Source: Ignisphaera aggregans DSM 17230
GTDB taxonomy: Archaea; Thermoproteota; Thermoprotei_A; Sulfolobales; Ignisphaeraceae
Reading direction: 5' to 3'
NCBI GenBank assembly: GCA_000145985.1
Contig: CP002098.1
Coordinates: forward strand, 248,001-312,000
DNA length: 64,000 nucleotides
Shown here: one piece after another, positions 9,175 to 17,475 of the stretch
Layout: each line of letters begins with the position of its first letter
How positions within the stretch are numbered: position 1 is the first letter of the stretch
Program-made: the position numbers and the translations under genes
The notes under the pieces: model-generated
What the model was told of the DNA's origin: nothing
The model's input: the letters and a program-made list of their open reading frames with translations, nothing else
The model's database searches: none

Positions 9175-9531
9175 ATCTAACCGCCTCTATAGCACTATAA
9201 CACAGAGTTATTAAATCAATCTATTACCGAGAAATAAATATCTTAGTTTTTCAATCTTAGATCTTCATAGATAAAAGATTTAGTAAGACATGAATCTTCT
9301 AAGTACATATTGACTAATATGGTTAAATCTTTATAAAATCCCTTGGCAAAACGCGTCATATTATCTTCAACATCTTTATATAATACTATTCTCTGCTACA
9401 CAAATTTATGTGCTATGTCCTAAATGGAAATTATCTATATAGTTTGTGATATTAACAATCTTTGACTTCTATAGTTGTTGTGTCATTATCAGAGGATTTT
9501 TAATATTATTTTGCATTAGTATAAAGTGGTG
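9175..9531. other. Divergent intergenic region
   Basis: About 360 AT-rich bases lie between thi4 (minus) and the DUF438 gene (plus) and must hold both promoters. I find no ORF of note, no C/D box pair and no TPP-riboswitch consensus. The right end runs into a perfect inverted repeat over the next start codon. Confidence 0.5.
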
Positions 9532-9547
9532 TTTGACACATGTCAAA
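9532..9547. promoter_or_regulatory. Inverted repeat over the DUF438 start codon
   Basis: TTTGACA at 9532-9538 and TGTCAAA at 9541-9547 are perfect inverted arms separated by CA. The ATG of the downstream sensor gene (9540-9542) lies inside it. A dyad at this place could be an operator near the transcription start or a small hairpin limiting translation. The next-but-one gene encodes an HTH protein that could bind it. Confidence 0.4.
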
Positions 9548-10853
9548 TTTGGATATGAATAAAAAGATTGGAATAATTAAAGAGCTATTGAAACAGATAC
9601 ATAGAGGTATTAGTGTAGAGGAGCTAAAGACAAAATATAGCCAGGTGTTAATGCAGATATCACCTATTGAAATACCTCTAATAGAGCAGCAACTTGTTAA
9701 AGAGGGTATATCTATAGATGAAATTCTAAAGCTTTGTGATCTTCATGTAGCTCTATTTAGAGACTATCTAGTTGGTAGAGAGCTAAAAGATATACCAAAT
9801 GGTCATCCACTAGATATACTAGTTAAGGAAAATGATGAGATTCTAAAGCTTTCAGAAGCTCTTGGAATGTATATAACTAGTATTTCTATTGAATCTGATC
9901 ACAATAAATTGAATGAGCTATATTCAAAAGCATTTGAATTAGCTGAAAAGCTCTATAGAGCTTCAAGAATTCATTATCAAAAACTTCAGATGGTTGTATT
10001 TCCATATCTAGAGAGGTTTGGTATATATGCTGTGCCTAGAGTTCTATGGGGTAGGGAAAATGAGGCTATTACAAAGATTAGGAGATTAAGGGAGTTGCTA
10101 AGGAATAGGGGTATGGTTAATGAGATAGTAGAGATAGGTAAAGCTGTTGTCTCAGATGTTTCAGAACTTATCTTTAGAGAAAGCAAAATTCTGTATCCAG
10201 CTATATGGTCTATCTTTAGTGAAGGGATTTGGAAAGCTATATATGAGGAATTCAAAGAGATAGGATTTGCTATTAAGATAGATAGTATATGGGAAACTCA
10301 TGAGAATCCCATATATCCATGGCAAATAGAGAAGGGTCTTGATGAACAAACTATAGAGAGATTACCATCTGAAATTAAAACTGTAGCATTATCGCTTCAA
10401 CAAGGATTAAAATTCGATGCATTTAAACTTATTAGAGATGGTTATATAGATCTTGATACAGGTTATGTAAATGTTGATGAGATTAAGGGGATATTTAGGG
10501 GAATACCAATAGAGTTAACCTTTGCTGATAAAGATGGTAGAGTTAGGTTCTATACAAAGAATAGATTTATGAAGGGTTTTGCAAGAGTAAAGACATTACT
10601 TGGAAGAAAACTTGAGTATTGTCATCCACCAAAGTTAGAGCCAACTATTAAGAAGATATTTGAGGATCTTAAGAATGGAGCTAGGGATTACTATGAATTT
10701 TATTCAGTAATAGGTGGAAGAATTGTAAGGGTATTAGCTATAGCTATAAGAAATGATAGAGGGGAGTTCTTAGGAGCTCTAGAGGTTGTAGAAGATATAA
10801 CAGAGTTTGTCGAGAAGCCTGAGGAGATAAAGAAGAGGATAATGATACTATGA
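9540..10853 (+). CDS. DUF438 / hemerythrin-like / PAS domain sensor protein
   Basis: 437 residues of the COG2461 type: DUF438 about 8-75, a hemerythrin-like helical bundle about 85-225, and a C-terminal PAS domain about 290-425 ending GALEVVEDITEF. Family members are thought to sense oxygen, NO or redox state. Several usual iron ligands look altered: the typical HxxxE...LFPxLE segment reads HYQKLQMVVFPYLE, and the expected His in the following helix reads GRENE. Iron binding may therefore be lost. The next gene overlaps its stop by 4 bases (ATGA), so the pair is translationally coupled. A decayed hemerythrin gene lies 450 bases downstream. Confidence 0.85.
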   Translation: MSNLDMNKKIGIIKELLKQIHRGISVEELKTKYSQVLMQISPIEIPLIEQQLVKEGISIDEILKLCDLHVALFRDYLVGRELKDIPNGHPLDILVKENDEILKLSEALGMYITSISIESDHNKLNELYSKAFELAEKLYRASRIHYQKLQMVVFPYLERFGIYAVPRVLWGRENEAITKIRRLRELLRNRGMVNEIVEIGKAVVSDVSELIFRESKILYPAIWSIFSEGIWKAIYEEFKEIGFAIKIDSIWETHENPIYPWQIEKGLDEQTIERLPSEIKTVALSLQQGLKFDAFKLIRDGYIDLDTGYVNVDEIKGIFRGIPIELTFADKDGRVRFYTKNRFMKGFARVKTLLGRKLEYCHPPKLEPTIKKIFEDLKNGARDYYEFYSVIGGRIVRVLAIAIRNDRGEFLGALEVVEDITEFVEKPEEIKKRIMIL

Positions 10854-11266
10854 AGATATCTATATTTGAACTTGGCTATAGATATATACTCCCATCTATA
10901 AAGAAGAGATTGGTTGAAATTATGCTTAGGGAATATGGATATACACAGAGGGAGATAGCAAATATACTAGGGTTATCAGAAGCAGCAGTATCTAGATATA
11001 TATCTAGTCAGAGGGGGCATACAATTAATATAGAGATTTATAGTGATATAGACAAGAGGATTAGAGAGTTAGCAGAATTAATAGCATCTCATAGAATTAG
11101 AGATAGATATACCATTTATCGTAAACTCTACGGCATAGTGCTAGAGACAATGTCTAAAAAATATGTTTGTTCAATCCATAGAGAACTAGATAGAGATATA
11201 GATCCCTCTAGATGTAACATATGTCCAGAGCTCTTCAGCTCTATTGCTATAGATGAAAAGAGATGA
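10850..11266 (+). CDS. HTH transcriptional regulator (COG2522-like)
   Basis: A 138-residue protein. An N-terminal helix-turn-helix spans about residues 18-55 (YTQREIANILGLSEAAVSRY), followed by a helical linker. The C-terminal cysteine/histidine-bearing tail (CSIHRE...RCNICPE) may bind metal or an Fe-S cluster. This is the layout of the archaeal COG2522 predicted regulators. It overlaps the DUF438 sensor gene by 4 bases, so sensor and regulator are made together; the regulator may act on the inverted repeat at the operon start. Target genes are unknown. Confidence 0.8.
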   Translation: MKISIFELGYRYILPSIKKRLVEIMLREYGYTQREIANILGLSEAAVSRYISSQRGHTINIEIYSDIDKRIRELAELIASHRIRDRYTIYRKLYGIVLETMSKKYVCSIHRELDRDIDPSRCNICPELFSSIAIDEKR

Positions 11267-11307
11267 AGACATATAGAATTATACAGAATGTATATTGGGT
11301 TGATGTT

Positions 11308-11776
11308 ATGGAGTCTATTAAAAACTAGTAGAGGGTCATGAAATTATAATAAGAGCTCTAAAACCCTAGAATTTCACAAATAGGTTAGCTGAGGGAAGAT
11401 ATATAGATAGAAATGTTTTCAATAACCTAAGAATCTTTGCAGACAGCTGTCACCATGGTAAAGAAAAGAAGGTTCTATTTCCACTACTTGAAAGACTTGG
11501 AATACCAAGAGAAGGAGGATCAATAGACGTTATGTCATATGAGCATAACCTAGGTAGAAACATACTATAAAGGAGAGCAAGATACAATCAAAGATATCAC
11601 TACATATGCCAAGGAATACATAGGGCTTCTAGAACGGCATATAGAAAAAGCAATATTTTATTTCCAATAGAGTCATCACTTATGAGTATACAAGACGATA
11701 GATATGTAATTGAATATTTGAAGAAATTGAAAGAAGTATAGGAAGCCACGAAGAATTTATAAAGGTTATTGAATAG
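11308..11776 (+). pseudogene. Decayed hemerythrin (HHE) domain gene
   Basis: Reading across frame changes recovers a hemerythrin-like protein: LVEGHEIIIRALK, then HHGKEKKVLFPLLERLGIP with GGSIDVMSYEHNLGR, then YIGLLERHIEK, NILFPIE, and finally EEIERSIGSHEEFIKVIE. The iron-ligand motifs (H..E, HHxxE, EH) are those of active hemerythrins and are better kept than in the intact gene upstream. The pieces lie in different frames with stops between them, for example a TAA after LGRNIL. At least three frameshifts or stops break it, so no intact product is expected. It probably served the sensor locus just upstream before it decayed. Confidence 0.8.
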
Positions 11777-11814
11777 CTAGAGAAATTGCAAGTGCTATAG
11801 CTGGGTTGCTATAT

Positions 11815-12045
11815 ATGAAGATTCGTTTAATAGGTTTTAGTGGCCAAAAGTACTCTCTTGATATTGAGCATATAGAATCTGAAACTATTAGAGACATAGT
11901 TACAAGGGTGAAGAAGGTATTAAATCTTAGTTTTGATGACGATGAAATTATGGTTGTATGTAACGATAAACAGCTATATCTAGATGATCCAATTCCCAGC
12001 GGGTGTAATGAGATTGAGCTATATCCATTGGCTCACGGTGGATAG
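11815..12045 (+). CDS. Ubiquitin-like beta-grasp protein (MoaD/ThiS/SAMP type)
   Basis: A 76-residue beta-grasp protein ending in HGG. The C-terminal Gly-Gly is the thiocarboxylate or conjugation end of MoaD, ThiS and archaeal SAMPs. The internal pattern (IRDIVTRVKKVLNL, then DDEIMVVCNDKQL, then CNEIELYPLAHGG) fits. It could supply sulfur for molybdopterin/tungstopterin or tRNA thiolation, or be attached to proteins. No E1-like, MoaE or deconjugase gene is adjacent, so the role is open. ATG 11815 is preferred because it starts the first strand; a TTG lies three codons upstream. Confidence 0.8.
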   Translation: MKIRLIGFSGQKYSLDIEHIESETIRDIVTRVKKVLNLSFDDDEIMVVCNDKQLYLDDPIPSGCNEIELYPLAHGG

Positions 12046-12168
12046 ACATAACTATAGAATTGCTCTAATAGAATTCACGATAGATATAAAGCTCTTTGCA
12101 ATTTTAAGGATTTATGCATATCTTTGATAAGGATGAGAATCTGTATATCTGAAGAGACATTGATAATA

Positions 12169-13326
12169 CTATCTTTTTGTTCTATATTTTCTGGGTTCTT
12201 CAAATTTTGTTCTTATTAGATATTTCTCTATATAATCTCTTGCTTTTTCTCTTTTTTGCTGATGTTGTTTTAGGAACTGAGCAACTCTTTCTGCTAGTTC
12301 TGCTTTGCATTCTCCGCATAACAGTTTTCCTGTTTTACATGCATAGTATCTTTCGTTGAGCTTCTTATCGTCTTCTTCAAATATCATTTCATACATTTTG
12401 TATATTGGGCATATATCTGGATTTCCACCTAGTTTCTTCTGTAGTTCTGCTGTTGGTTGTCCTCCTGTATATCCTTTCATAACCTTCTGTTTTGCTATTT
12501 CTGGTGGATCTGTTGTGTATATAGCTGTCTCAGGTTTTGATGCAGACATTTTTCCACCTATATCGAGGCCTGGTAGTAGTTTGCAGTGTATTTGTGTAGG
12601 CTTTGGATATCCTAGGGATGGCGCAAGATCTCTTGCTATTCTCCAATATGGATCCTGATCTATTCCAGCAGGTATTAATACCTCTGTAGGTTCTCCATAT
12701 AATTCTGTTGGGAAATAGGCAACAGCTATCTGTAGTGTTGGATAGAATATCATTCCAATGTTCGTAGAATCTGTAAATCCAAATGTAGCTTTTTGTGTTG
12801 AGAGTGTTATCTTCTTAGCAATTTTTATAGCTATTGGATATAGGAAAGCTATATCTTCAGAATCTATAATCACATGGGTCTTCCTTGGATCTAGACCTAG
12901 AGCTGCTAAATCAAGTATATTTTCATAGGCATAGGCATTTATCTCCTCATAACTCTTCTCTTCACTATGCCAAAACTTTTCATCATCAGTCATCTGAAAG
13001 AATAGATCTACACCTAATTTATCCTGAAGCCATTTTGTAAATATCCATGGAAGTATATGACCCAGATGTGTATGTCCCGAAGGACCTCTTCCTGTATATA
13101 GAGCACATCGCCTACCACTTATATATGCCTCTATCCATTTATCTAAATCCCTATGTGAATAAAATATCCTTCTTCTAATCATTAGATGGAGTTCTCCAGT
13201 AACTTTTCTAAGTAGCTCGATTTCATTATCGGTTAAGGGCTTTGCACCAAATATCCTAATAAGTTTTTCATAGTCTACAAATGCCTCTGCCTCCCAAGGA
13301 GTAATCTGTGGTTCTTGACTAATCAT
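12169..13326 (-). CDS. trpS: Tryptophanyl-tRNA synthetase
   Basis: A 385-residue class I aminoacyl-tRNA synthetase of the archaeal/eukaryotic TrpRS type that charges tRNA-Trp. It has the HIGH-equivalent PSGHTHLGH (82-90), the KMSKS-equivalent KMSAS (259-263) and the archaeal/eukaryotic N-terminal WEAEAFVDYEKL segment. The C-terminal region with a CKTGKLLCGECK cysteine pair matches the tRNA-binding part of archaeal enzymes. The ATG start is well placed. It stands apart from the minus-strand genes upstream by about 55 bases. Confidence 0.96.
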   Translation of the reverse strand: MISQEPQITPWEAEAFVDYEKLIRIFGAKPLTDNEIELLRKVTGELHLMIRRRIFYSHRDLDKWIEAYISGRRCALYTGRGPSGHTHLGHILPWIFTKWLQDKLGVDLFFQMTDDEKFWHSEEKSYEEINAYAYENILDLAALGLDPRKTHVIIDSEDIAFLYPIAIKIAKKITLSTQKATFGFTDSTNIGMIFYPTLQIAVAYFPTELYGEPTEVLIPAGIDQDPYWRIARDLAPSLGYPKPTQIHCKLLPGLDIGGKMSASKPETAIYTTDPPEIAKQKVMKGYTGGQPTAELQKKLGGNPDICPIYKMYEMIFEEDDKKLNERYYACKTGKLLCGECKAELAERVAQFLKQHQQKREKARDYIEKYLIRTKFEEPRKYRTKR

Positions 13327-13381
13327 CTATATATCCCCACAGATCTAATCATAGGGTATTACATTAAGGTTAAAAATAAGT

Positions 13382-14032
13382 TTATGGGATAATAGCTATA
13401 GCCATAAATCTCTTCAAGAGTATATTTATTGCAAAGATTATTAGCAGTATTCCGAAGAATAGCATTAGAGCTCTATATATCTTCCCACCACCTATTGTCA
13501 AACCCCTACTGCTTGCTTCAGCTACAAGTGATAGCCATAGGAAATCCATCCATACATGTGATACATACATAACCACTATTCCAATAATCCCAATAGTTAT
13601 AGACATTGCTATTAATGTGAATCCTATACTTATCCACCAAAGAAGAAAATGTATATTTAGACCTGTAAATAGAAATCCTACAACAATAGGATTCTTAATA
13701 TATCTATAAACATCTGATTTCTTATTACTATTTCCAGCTTTTGTTATCAATGTATCCTTCAGTGTTAGATAAGCGAAAAAGAGTATCATCATAGCACCAG
13801 CTATAGTCAGTATATCTCCAATGAAACCCTCTAGCAATGTTTTTATTGCTGTAATAGTCATAGCTATAGCAAATACATATGGAAACTCAAAAAATGTATG
13901 TCCCAGTGCTACCATAAACCCTTTTTTCCATCCACCATTGGATCCTATAGTCATAGTAGCAATAGTTAGAGGACCAGGGCTAAAAGCTCCTGAGGGTGTT
14001 ACCATTAATGTCTGTACTATTAACTCATACAT
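13382..14032 (-). CDS. LysE/RhtB-type exporter
   Basis: A 216-residue membrane protein with about six hydrophobic helices. The N-terminal SPGPLTIATMTIGSNGGWKKG is the LysE/RhtB signature (PGP loop then a GxxxG-rich helix). The family exports amino acids or related small molecules across the cytoplasmic membrane, usually in antiport with protons. The substrate here cannot be predicted. The gene follows the hypothetical gene at 14037-14408 by 4 bases on the same strand, so they are likely co-transcribed. Confidence 0.82.
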   Translation of the reverse strand: MYELIVQTLMVTPSGAFSPGPLTIATMTIGSNGGWKKGFMVALGHTFFEFPYVFAIAMTITAIKTLLEGFIGDILTIAGAMMILFFAYLTLKDTLITKAGNSNKKSDVYRYIKNPIVVGFLFTGLNIHFLLWWISIGFTLIAMSITIGIIGIVVMYVSHVWMDFLWLSLVAEASSRGLTIGGGKIYRALMLFFGILLIIFAINILLKRFMAIAIIP

Positions 14033-14036
14033 ATTA

Positions 14037-14408
14037 TCAATCCACCTGCTGGAAAACAGCTATATCATATAGAAACTGTGTAAGTATTTCAACTAAATGG
14101 TTTATACACTCATCATCTTTCTCAAAACCCTTTTCAATACACAGAGATTTCAACATATTCCATTCATCACAATCCTCACTCACAACAATAATACAACCTG
14201 TTTCAAACCTCCTTACAGTTGACTTATATAGAGCTATAGTAGCTCTAAGATTATTAAAAAGTTCCAACAATCTTATTATCCTATACCTAGACTCACAGAT
14301 ATCATGTCCATAGACATTCCTTAGAACGGTCCTCTCAACACCATCTATCTCAGTTACAACTCTAATACCACCTTCAATTATGAATATATCCTTTGTTTTC
14401 AAAAACAC
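14037..14408 (-). CDS. Conserved-looking hypothetical protein upstream of the LysE exporter
   Basis: A 123-residue soluble protein with no family I recognise. It opens with beta strands (KDIFIIEGGIRVVTEIDG), then helices, and has scattered cysteines (DIC, GCII, DEC). Mixed charge and the absence of membrane segments suggest a cytoplasmic protein. It ends 4 bases before the LysE-type exporter, so a regulatory or accessory role for that exporter is possible, though this is inference. GTG 14408 is the longest start; a TTG two codons in is better spaced from an upstream GAGG. Confidence 0.65.
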   Translation of the reverse strand: MFLKTKDIFIIEGGIRVVTEIDGVERTVLRNVYGHDICESRYRIIRLLELFNNLRATIALYKSTVRRFETGCIIVVSEDCDEWNMLKSLCIEKGFEKDDECINHLVEILTQFLYDIAVFQQVD

Positions 14409-14500
14409 AACCTCTAACTATCTACTATCCATATCTAAACTATAAAGTATTTCTAATATGGTATCATATATACATATAAAACTTGTATATCTATGACATA

Positions 14501-15055
14501 ATGGGTTTAGATATGTCAACACAGCAGATGTCTCAGAAAAGTGATGAATATATTAATTTCATTTTAACAAGGAGAAGCATAAGAAAGTTTAAGGATATAC
14601 CAATAGATATGAATCTTATTAAGAGAATTCTAGATGTAGCTAGATATGCTCCTAGTGCAGGGAATAGACAGCCATGGATATTTATAGTTGTTAAAGATAT
14701 AGAGGTTAAGGAAAGGTTAGCTAAGATACATAGATGGGCATATCCATTAGAAAAAGCACCACTAGGTATAGTTGTTGCATGTAATAAAGATATCTCTCCA
14801 GATTCATACCATGTCGATTGTGCAAATGCTACAATGTATATAATGTTTGCTGCACATGCACTAGGCCTTGGAACTGTATGGCTACAAACTCTTAGAAATA
14901 TTGAGGATATTCAAAAGATATTGGGTTTACCAAGTAACTATATACCTATTGCAATGCTCGCTATAGGGTATCCTGATGAGAGTCCATCGGCAAAGAATAG
15001 AAAACCTCTTGAAGAAATAGCTTTTCTCGATAGATATGGAAATCCATTTAAATAA
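14501..15055 (+). CDS. Nitroreductase-family FMN oxidoreductase
   Basis: About 184 residues of the nitroreductase fold, which binds FMN and uses NAD(P)H. It begins with the classic RRSIRKFKD, followed by ILDVARYAPSAGNRQPW (FMN phosphate contact) and a C-terminal AIGYPDE segment. The physiological substrate is unknown. A TATA-like ACATATAAAAC near 14472-14482 lies about 25 bases before ATG 14501, which suggests a leaderless message starting there. An upstream in-frame TTG at 14483 would fall within the promoter. Confidence 0.88.
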   Translation: MGLDMSTQQMSQKSDEYINFILTRRSIRKFKDIPIDMNLIKRILDVARYAPSAGNRQPWIFIVVKDIEVKERLAKIHRWAYPLEKAPLGIVVACNKDISPDSYHVDCANATMYIMFAAHALGLGTVWLQTLRNIEDIQKILGLPSNYIPIAMLAIGYPDESPSAKNRKPLEEIAFLDRYGNPFK

Positions 15056-15129
15056 ATAATATTTTATTTAAAAGCTCTTTCATAAATATTTATTACTCTT
15101 GATAGGAAAAATTCGTTTGTGATAAGAAG

Positions 15130-16014
15130 TTGCCAATTACATTGGCTATAGCTAGCTATAAAGGTGGTGTTGGAAAAACAACTCTAGCAAGTGTAATTGC
15201 TTCAATATTCTCTGAAAGATTTAATAGAAAGGTTCTAATAATAGATGTAGATCCACAGTCAAATATTACAGAAGTCTTTATACCCCCTAGAGAATTTGAG
15301 AAGCTAATCAATATATCTAAAAGCCATGGAAAGGTATTTTCATTAGAGTGGATTGCTGGTGCCGGAGAACCTCTAATATATAGTGTAACAAATAATTTGA
15401 GTATACTACCATCAAAACCTGAGTATATAGGTTTGGCAAAGTTTCTTATGGTTCCCCTAGAGAGGATACAGGGACTGAGGAAGGATTTAGAGAATAAGAT
15501 GAATATGTATGACTACATTATTTTTGATTTACCACCACAAATGTATGGATTGATAGGACCTCTAATAAAAGTTGTTGATATACTTGTAACACCTGTAACA
15601 AAAACAAGTTTTGCTCTCTCAGCACTATACTATCTCATTAGAGATATAAGGGGGTCTCCACCACATGAAAATCCCCCGTTTATCGGAGCTATACTAACTA
15701 GATTTAGAAAGAATGAGGCTATGGCGATAGAGATGTATAGGAGGAGGATAAAGAGAATAGTTGAAGAAGCATATCAGTCTCTAGCAATGAAATGGGAGTT
15801 TAGCGATATCCTGACACCTACATTCAACTCTGTTTTCTATGCACATCCAAAACTTGCTGATATAAGAGCACTTCCAATGGATAAAAACGATAATGTAAGA
15901 ATGATTAGATTAGTAAGAGGATTACTCAAATACTCGCCACAGATACTATCATTTGTAGAGCCATTAGCAAAAGAGCTTGAGTATAGAATAAACATAGCAT
16001 TGAGTAGAAAATAG
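15130..16014 (+). CDS. ParA/MinD-family ATPase
   Basis: A 294-residue deviant Walker A ATPase. KGGVGKTTL at residues 11-19 is the P-loop with signature Lys, and VLIIDVDPQSN is the Walker A' Asp; a conserved YDYIIFDLPPQ strand follows. Such proteins position chromosomes, plasmids or membrane complexes. No ParB or centromere partner is adjacent; the next gene downstream, convergent, is a small membrane protein. The start is TTG 15130, directly before the first strand. It may be a chromosomal orphan ParA of the type common in Crenarchaeota. Confidence 0.85.
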   Translation: MPITLAIASYKGGVGKTTLASVIASIFSERFNRKVLIIDVDPQSNITEVFIPPREFEKLINISKSHGKVFSLEWIAGAGEPLIYSVTNNLSILPSKPEYIGLAKFLMVPLERIQGLRKDLENKMNMYDYIIFDLPPQMYGLIGPLIKVVDILVTPVTKTSFALSALYYLIRDIRGSPPHENPPFIGAILTRFRKNEAMAIEMYRRRIKRIVEEAYQSLAMKWEFSDILTPTFNSVFYAHPKLADIRALPMDKNDNVRMIRLVRGLLKYSPQILSFVEPLAKELEYRINIALSRK

Positions 16015-16016
16015 CT

Positions 16017-16313
16017 CTATCTTATCTTCAGCTTTAAGCCTCTGGTCAACGATACTACAGCGGCATATATCGTTATACCTGAGCTAATCATGGTTAGTAG
16101 TAGTATATAGCTAAACGATATTAGGAGCTCTCTAGAGAATAGAAAATTCTTAAGATATATATTCATAGCACCACTATAGATAGCCTCAATAATATTCTCA
16201 AATCTAAACACTATAGGTAGAGCCATACCCACAACACTCATAGCACCCATAACAACCCTTCTAATATCCCGTATACCACGATACATAGAGATTTCACATG
16301 AAATTTCTCCCAA
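16017..16313 (-). CDS. Small two-helix membrane protein
   Basis: A 98-residue protein with hydrophobic stretches at about residues 24-40 and 66-88 and a basic C terminus. It is probably an integral membrane protein. It converges on the ParA-like gene with a 2-base gap. No family is recognised. The longest start is TTG 16313; ATG 16286 would give a shorter protein that starts just before the first helix. Confidence 0.55.
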   Translation of the reverse strand: MGEISCEISMYRGIRDIRRVVMGAMSVVGMALPIVFRFENIIEAIYSGAMNIYLKNFLFSRELLISFSYILLLTMISSGITIYAAVVSLTRGLKLKIR

Positions 16314-16619
16314 ACTTAATACCTAATAAGATAGAACCCAGAATTTATTTATGTGGTTAACAACACCAGGCTCTCAGATTACTACAGGATGATTGCATCA
16401 ACCCTTAGAAAATATCTGAGCGACAGTGAATCCAGATGGCTATGGAATAAAATCGCTATAGAGCTCGAGAAACTCTCAAGAATATAGTTGAAGACAGGCC
16501 AAGAAACTATAACAAACCAGCAAAAGGACTAGCAATAGCAATGGACTTAGACCTAGTTAACTGCTTAAGAGCTATAGCACGGATATTAATGTGCGTTATA
16601 TCAGTGTTAAAGTATGTAG
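16314..16619 (+). pseudogene. Unidentified decayed ORF
   Basis: Between about 16378 and 16619 a plus-strand protein-like text can be read over a frame change: MIASTLRKYLSDSESRWLW with KIAIELEKLSR, a stop, then VEDRPRNYNKPAKGLAIAMD continuing into LVNCLRAIARIL. The amphipathic helices and basic middle look like part of a real protein, perhaps from a mobile element, but I cannot assign a family. It lies at the left edge of the compositionally different island. Confidence 0.35.
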
Positions 16620-16799
16620 CATCTATTTTGTTCATTATGTGTACAAGTAGTAACATGCATACCTGTATGTGCAACAATATTTACGGCGTGGACGTACCTC
16701 CTATGCATTGGAACTGAGTTGGCTGGTTGCTTAGCATATATAACGCCCCTAGGTTTCTGTGCATGGTTGTATGGGGACTACCGACAGTACTGTACGTAG
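16620..16799 (+). other. Cysteine-rich hydrophobic frame without a start codon
   Basis: A stop-to-stop frame of 59 codons contains eight cysteines spaced through a hydrophobic, aromatic sequence, including TCIPVCATIFTAW and TPLGFCAWLYGDYRQYC. It has no ATG, GTG or TTG near its beginning. A +1 shift at about 16640 would join it to an upstream frame starting ATG at about 16544 (MDLDLVNCLRAI) and give a peptide of about 84 residues. The TAG overlaps the promoter repeat of the next gene. It may be a broken or frameshifted gene for a small disulfide-rich secreted or membrane peptide, or chance. Confidence 0.3.
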
Positions 16800-16823
16800 A
16801 AAAAGGTGATAAATTTATATATC
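16797..16823 (+). promoter_or_regulatory. Promoter copy 1 of the membrane-protein array
   Basis: TAGAAAAAGGTGATAAATTT followed by ATATATC holds a purine-rich BRE-like stretch and a TATA box (AAATTTATATA). It is nearly identical to a copy at 17345-17370. Transcription would start near 16842, about 20 bases before the ATG at 16862. Confidence 0.65.
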
Positions 16824-16861
16824 TTGTTAGAGTATCATTAGTTTAGGTAGTAGGTTGTAGA

Positions 16862-17317
16862 ATGGGGTTGCTTATGAGGATATATGGTGTTGGAGAGAAG
16901 CTGAGGGATGCTTTAACCAGAGCATGGAATCTGTTTCAAAGCCCTATAACGGTTTTGGTGGTCACCTTCATCGGCTCTATTCTCACAGTAATCGACAGTC
17001 TTGCTTCGCCGAACCCTGTAGTATTCTACTTCGGTGTTTCGTTGATGCTTACATCGGGGTTCCTGATCATCGCCACAAAGATAGTGGATCGGCTCAGGAG
17101 GAGGCTCAGGACTATTGCTAGCAGTCTTGTAGCAATGTATCTCGCCTTTATTAGCTTCGTAGCTTACTACAGAGCTCTACCATACTCAATAATCAGAGCA
17201 TACATTACTCTTATCCTAGGAGTAGCATTCCTTACCCTCGGAGTAATGATTATGCTATCCATAAGGATAAAGAGGTTAGAAAAAGTATTAAGACTAAAGA
17301 CGGAGGAGATAAGTTGA
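16862..17317 (+). CDS. Four-helix membrane protein, array member A
   Basis: A 151-residue protein with four predicted membrane helices at about residues 30-46, 55-73, 86-104 and 112-132. A basic loop (KIVDRLRRRLR) lies between helices 2 and 3 and the C-terminal tail is charged. An NP-V motif starts helix 2, as in the two following genes, and the helix-loop spacing matches, so the three look like diverged paralogues. Base and codon use is richer in G and C than in the flanking genes. It has its own TATA promoter. No family is recognised; transport or immunity-like roles are only possibilities. Confidence 0.6.
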   Translation: MGLLMRIYGVGEKLRDALTRAWNLFQSPITVLVVTFIGSILTVIDSLASPNPVVFYFGVSLMLTSGFLIIATKIVDRLRRRLRTIASSLVAMYLAFISFVAYYRALPYSIIRAYITLILGVAFLTLGVMIMLSIRIKRLEKVLRLKTEEIS

Positions 17318-17344
17318 AAATATTTCGTGAAGCTACACTATATG

Positions 17345-17370
17345 TAGAAAAAGCGATAAATTTATATCTC
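17345..17370 (+). promoter_or_regulatory. Promoter copy 2 of the membrane-protein array
   Basis: TAGAAAAAGCGATAAATTTA followed by TATCTC repeats the promoter at 16797-16823 with one base deleted and two changed. It lies 32 bases upstream of the GGGGAG-preceded ATG at 17402. Confidence 0.65.
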
Positions 17371-17475
17371 TTTGTATTTAGTTTAGTATTAGGGGAGAAA
17401 TATGACTGATGTGTTGACGGATAGGCCCGTATTCATCTGTATATAACCGCTGCTATTGCTGTCCTCGATCTGGCT

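Noticed and set aside
9175-9400. TPP riboswitch upstream of thi4
   Set aside because: The conserved CTGAGA and ACCTGA cores were not found in the right orientation.
12177-12658. Plus-strand frames inside trpS
   Set aside because: They are antisense to the conserved TrpRS domains and have no family features.
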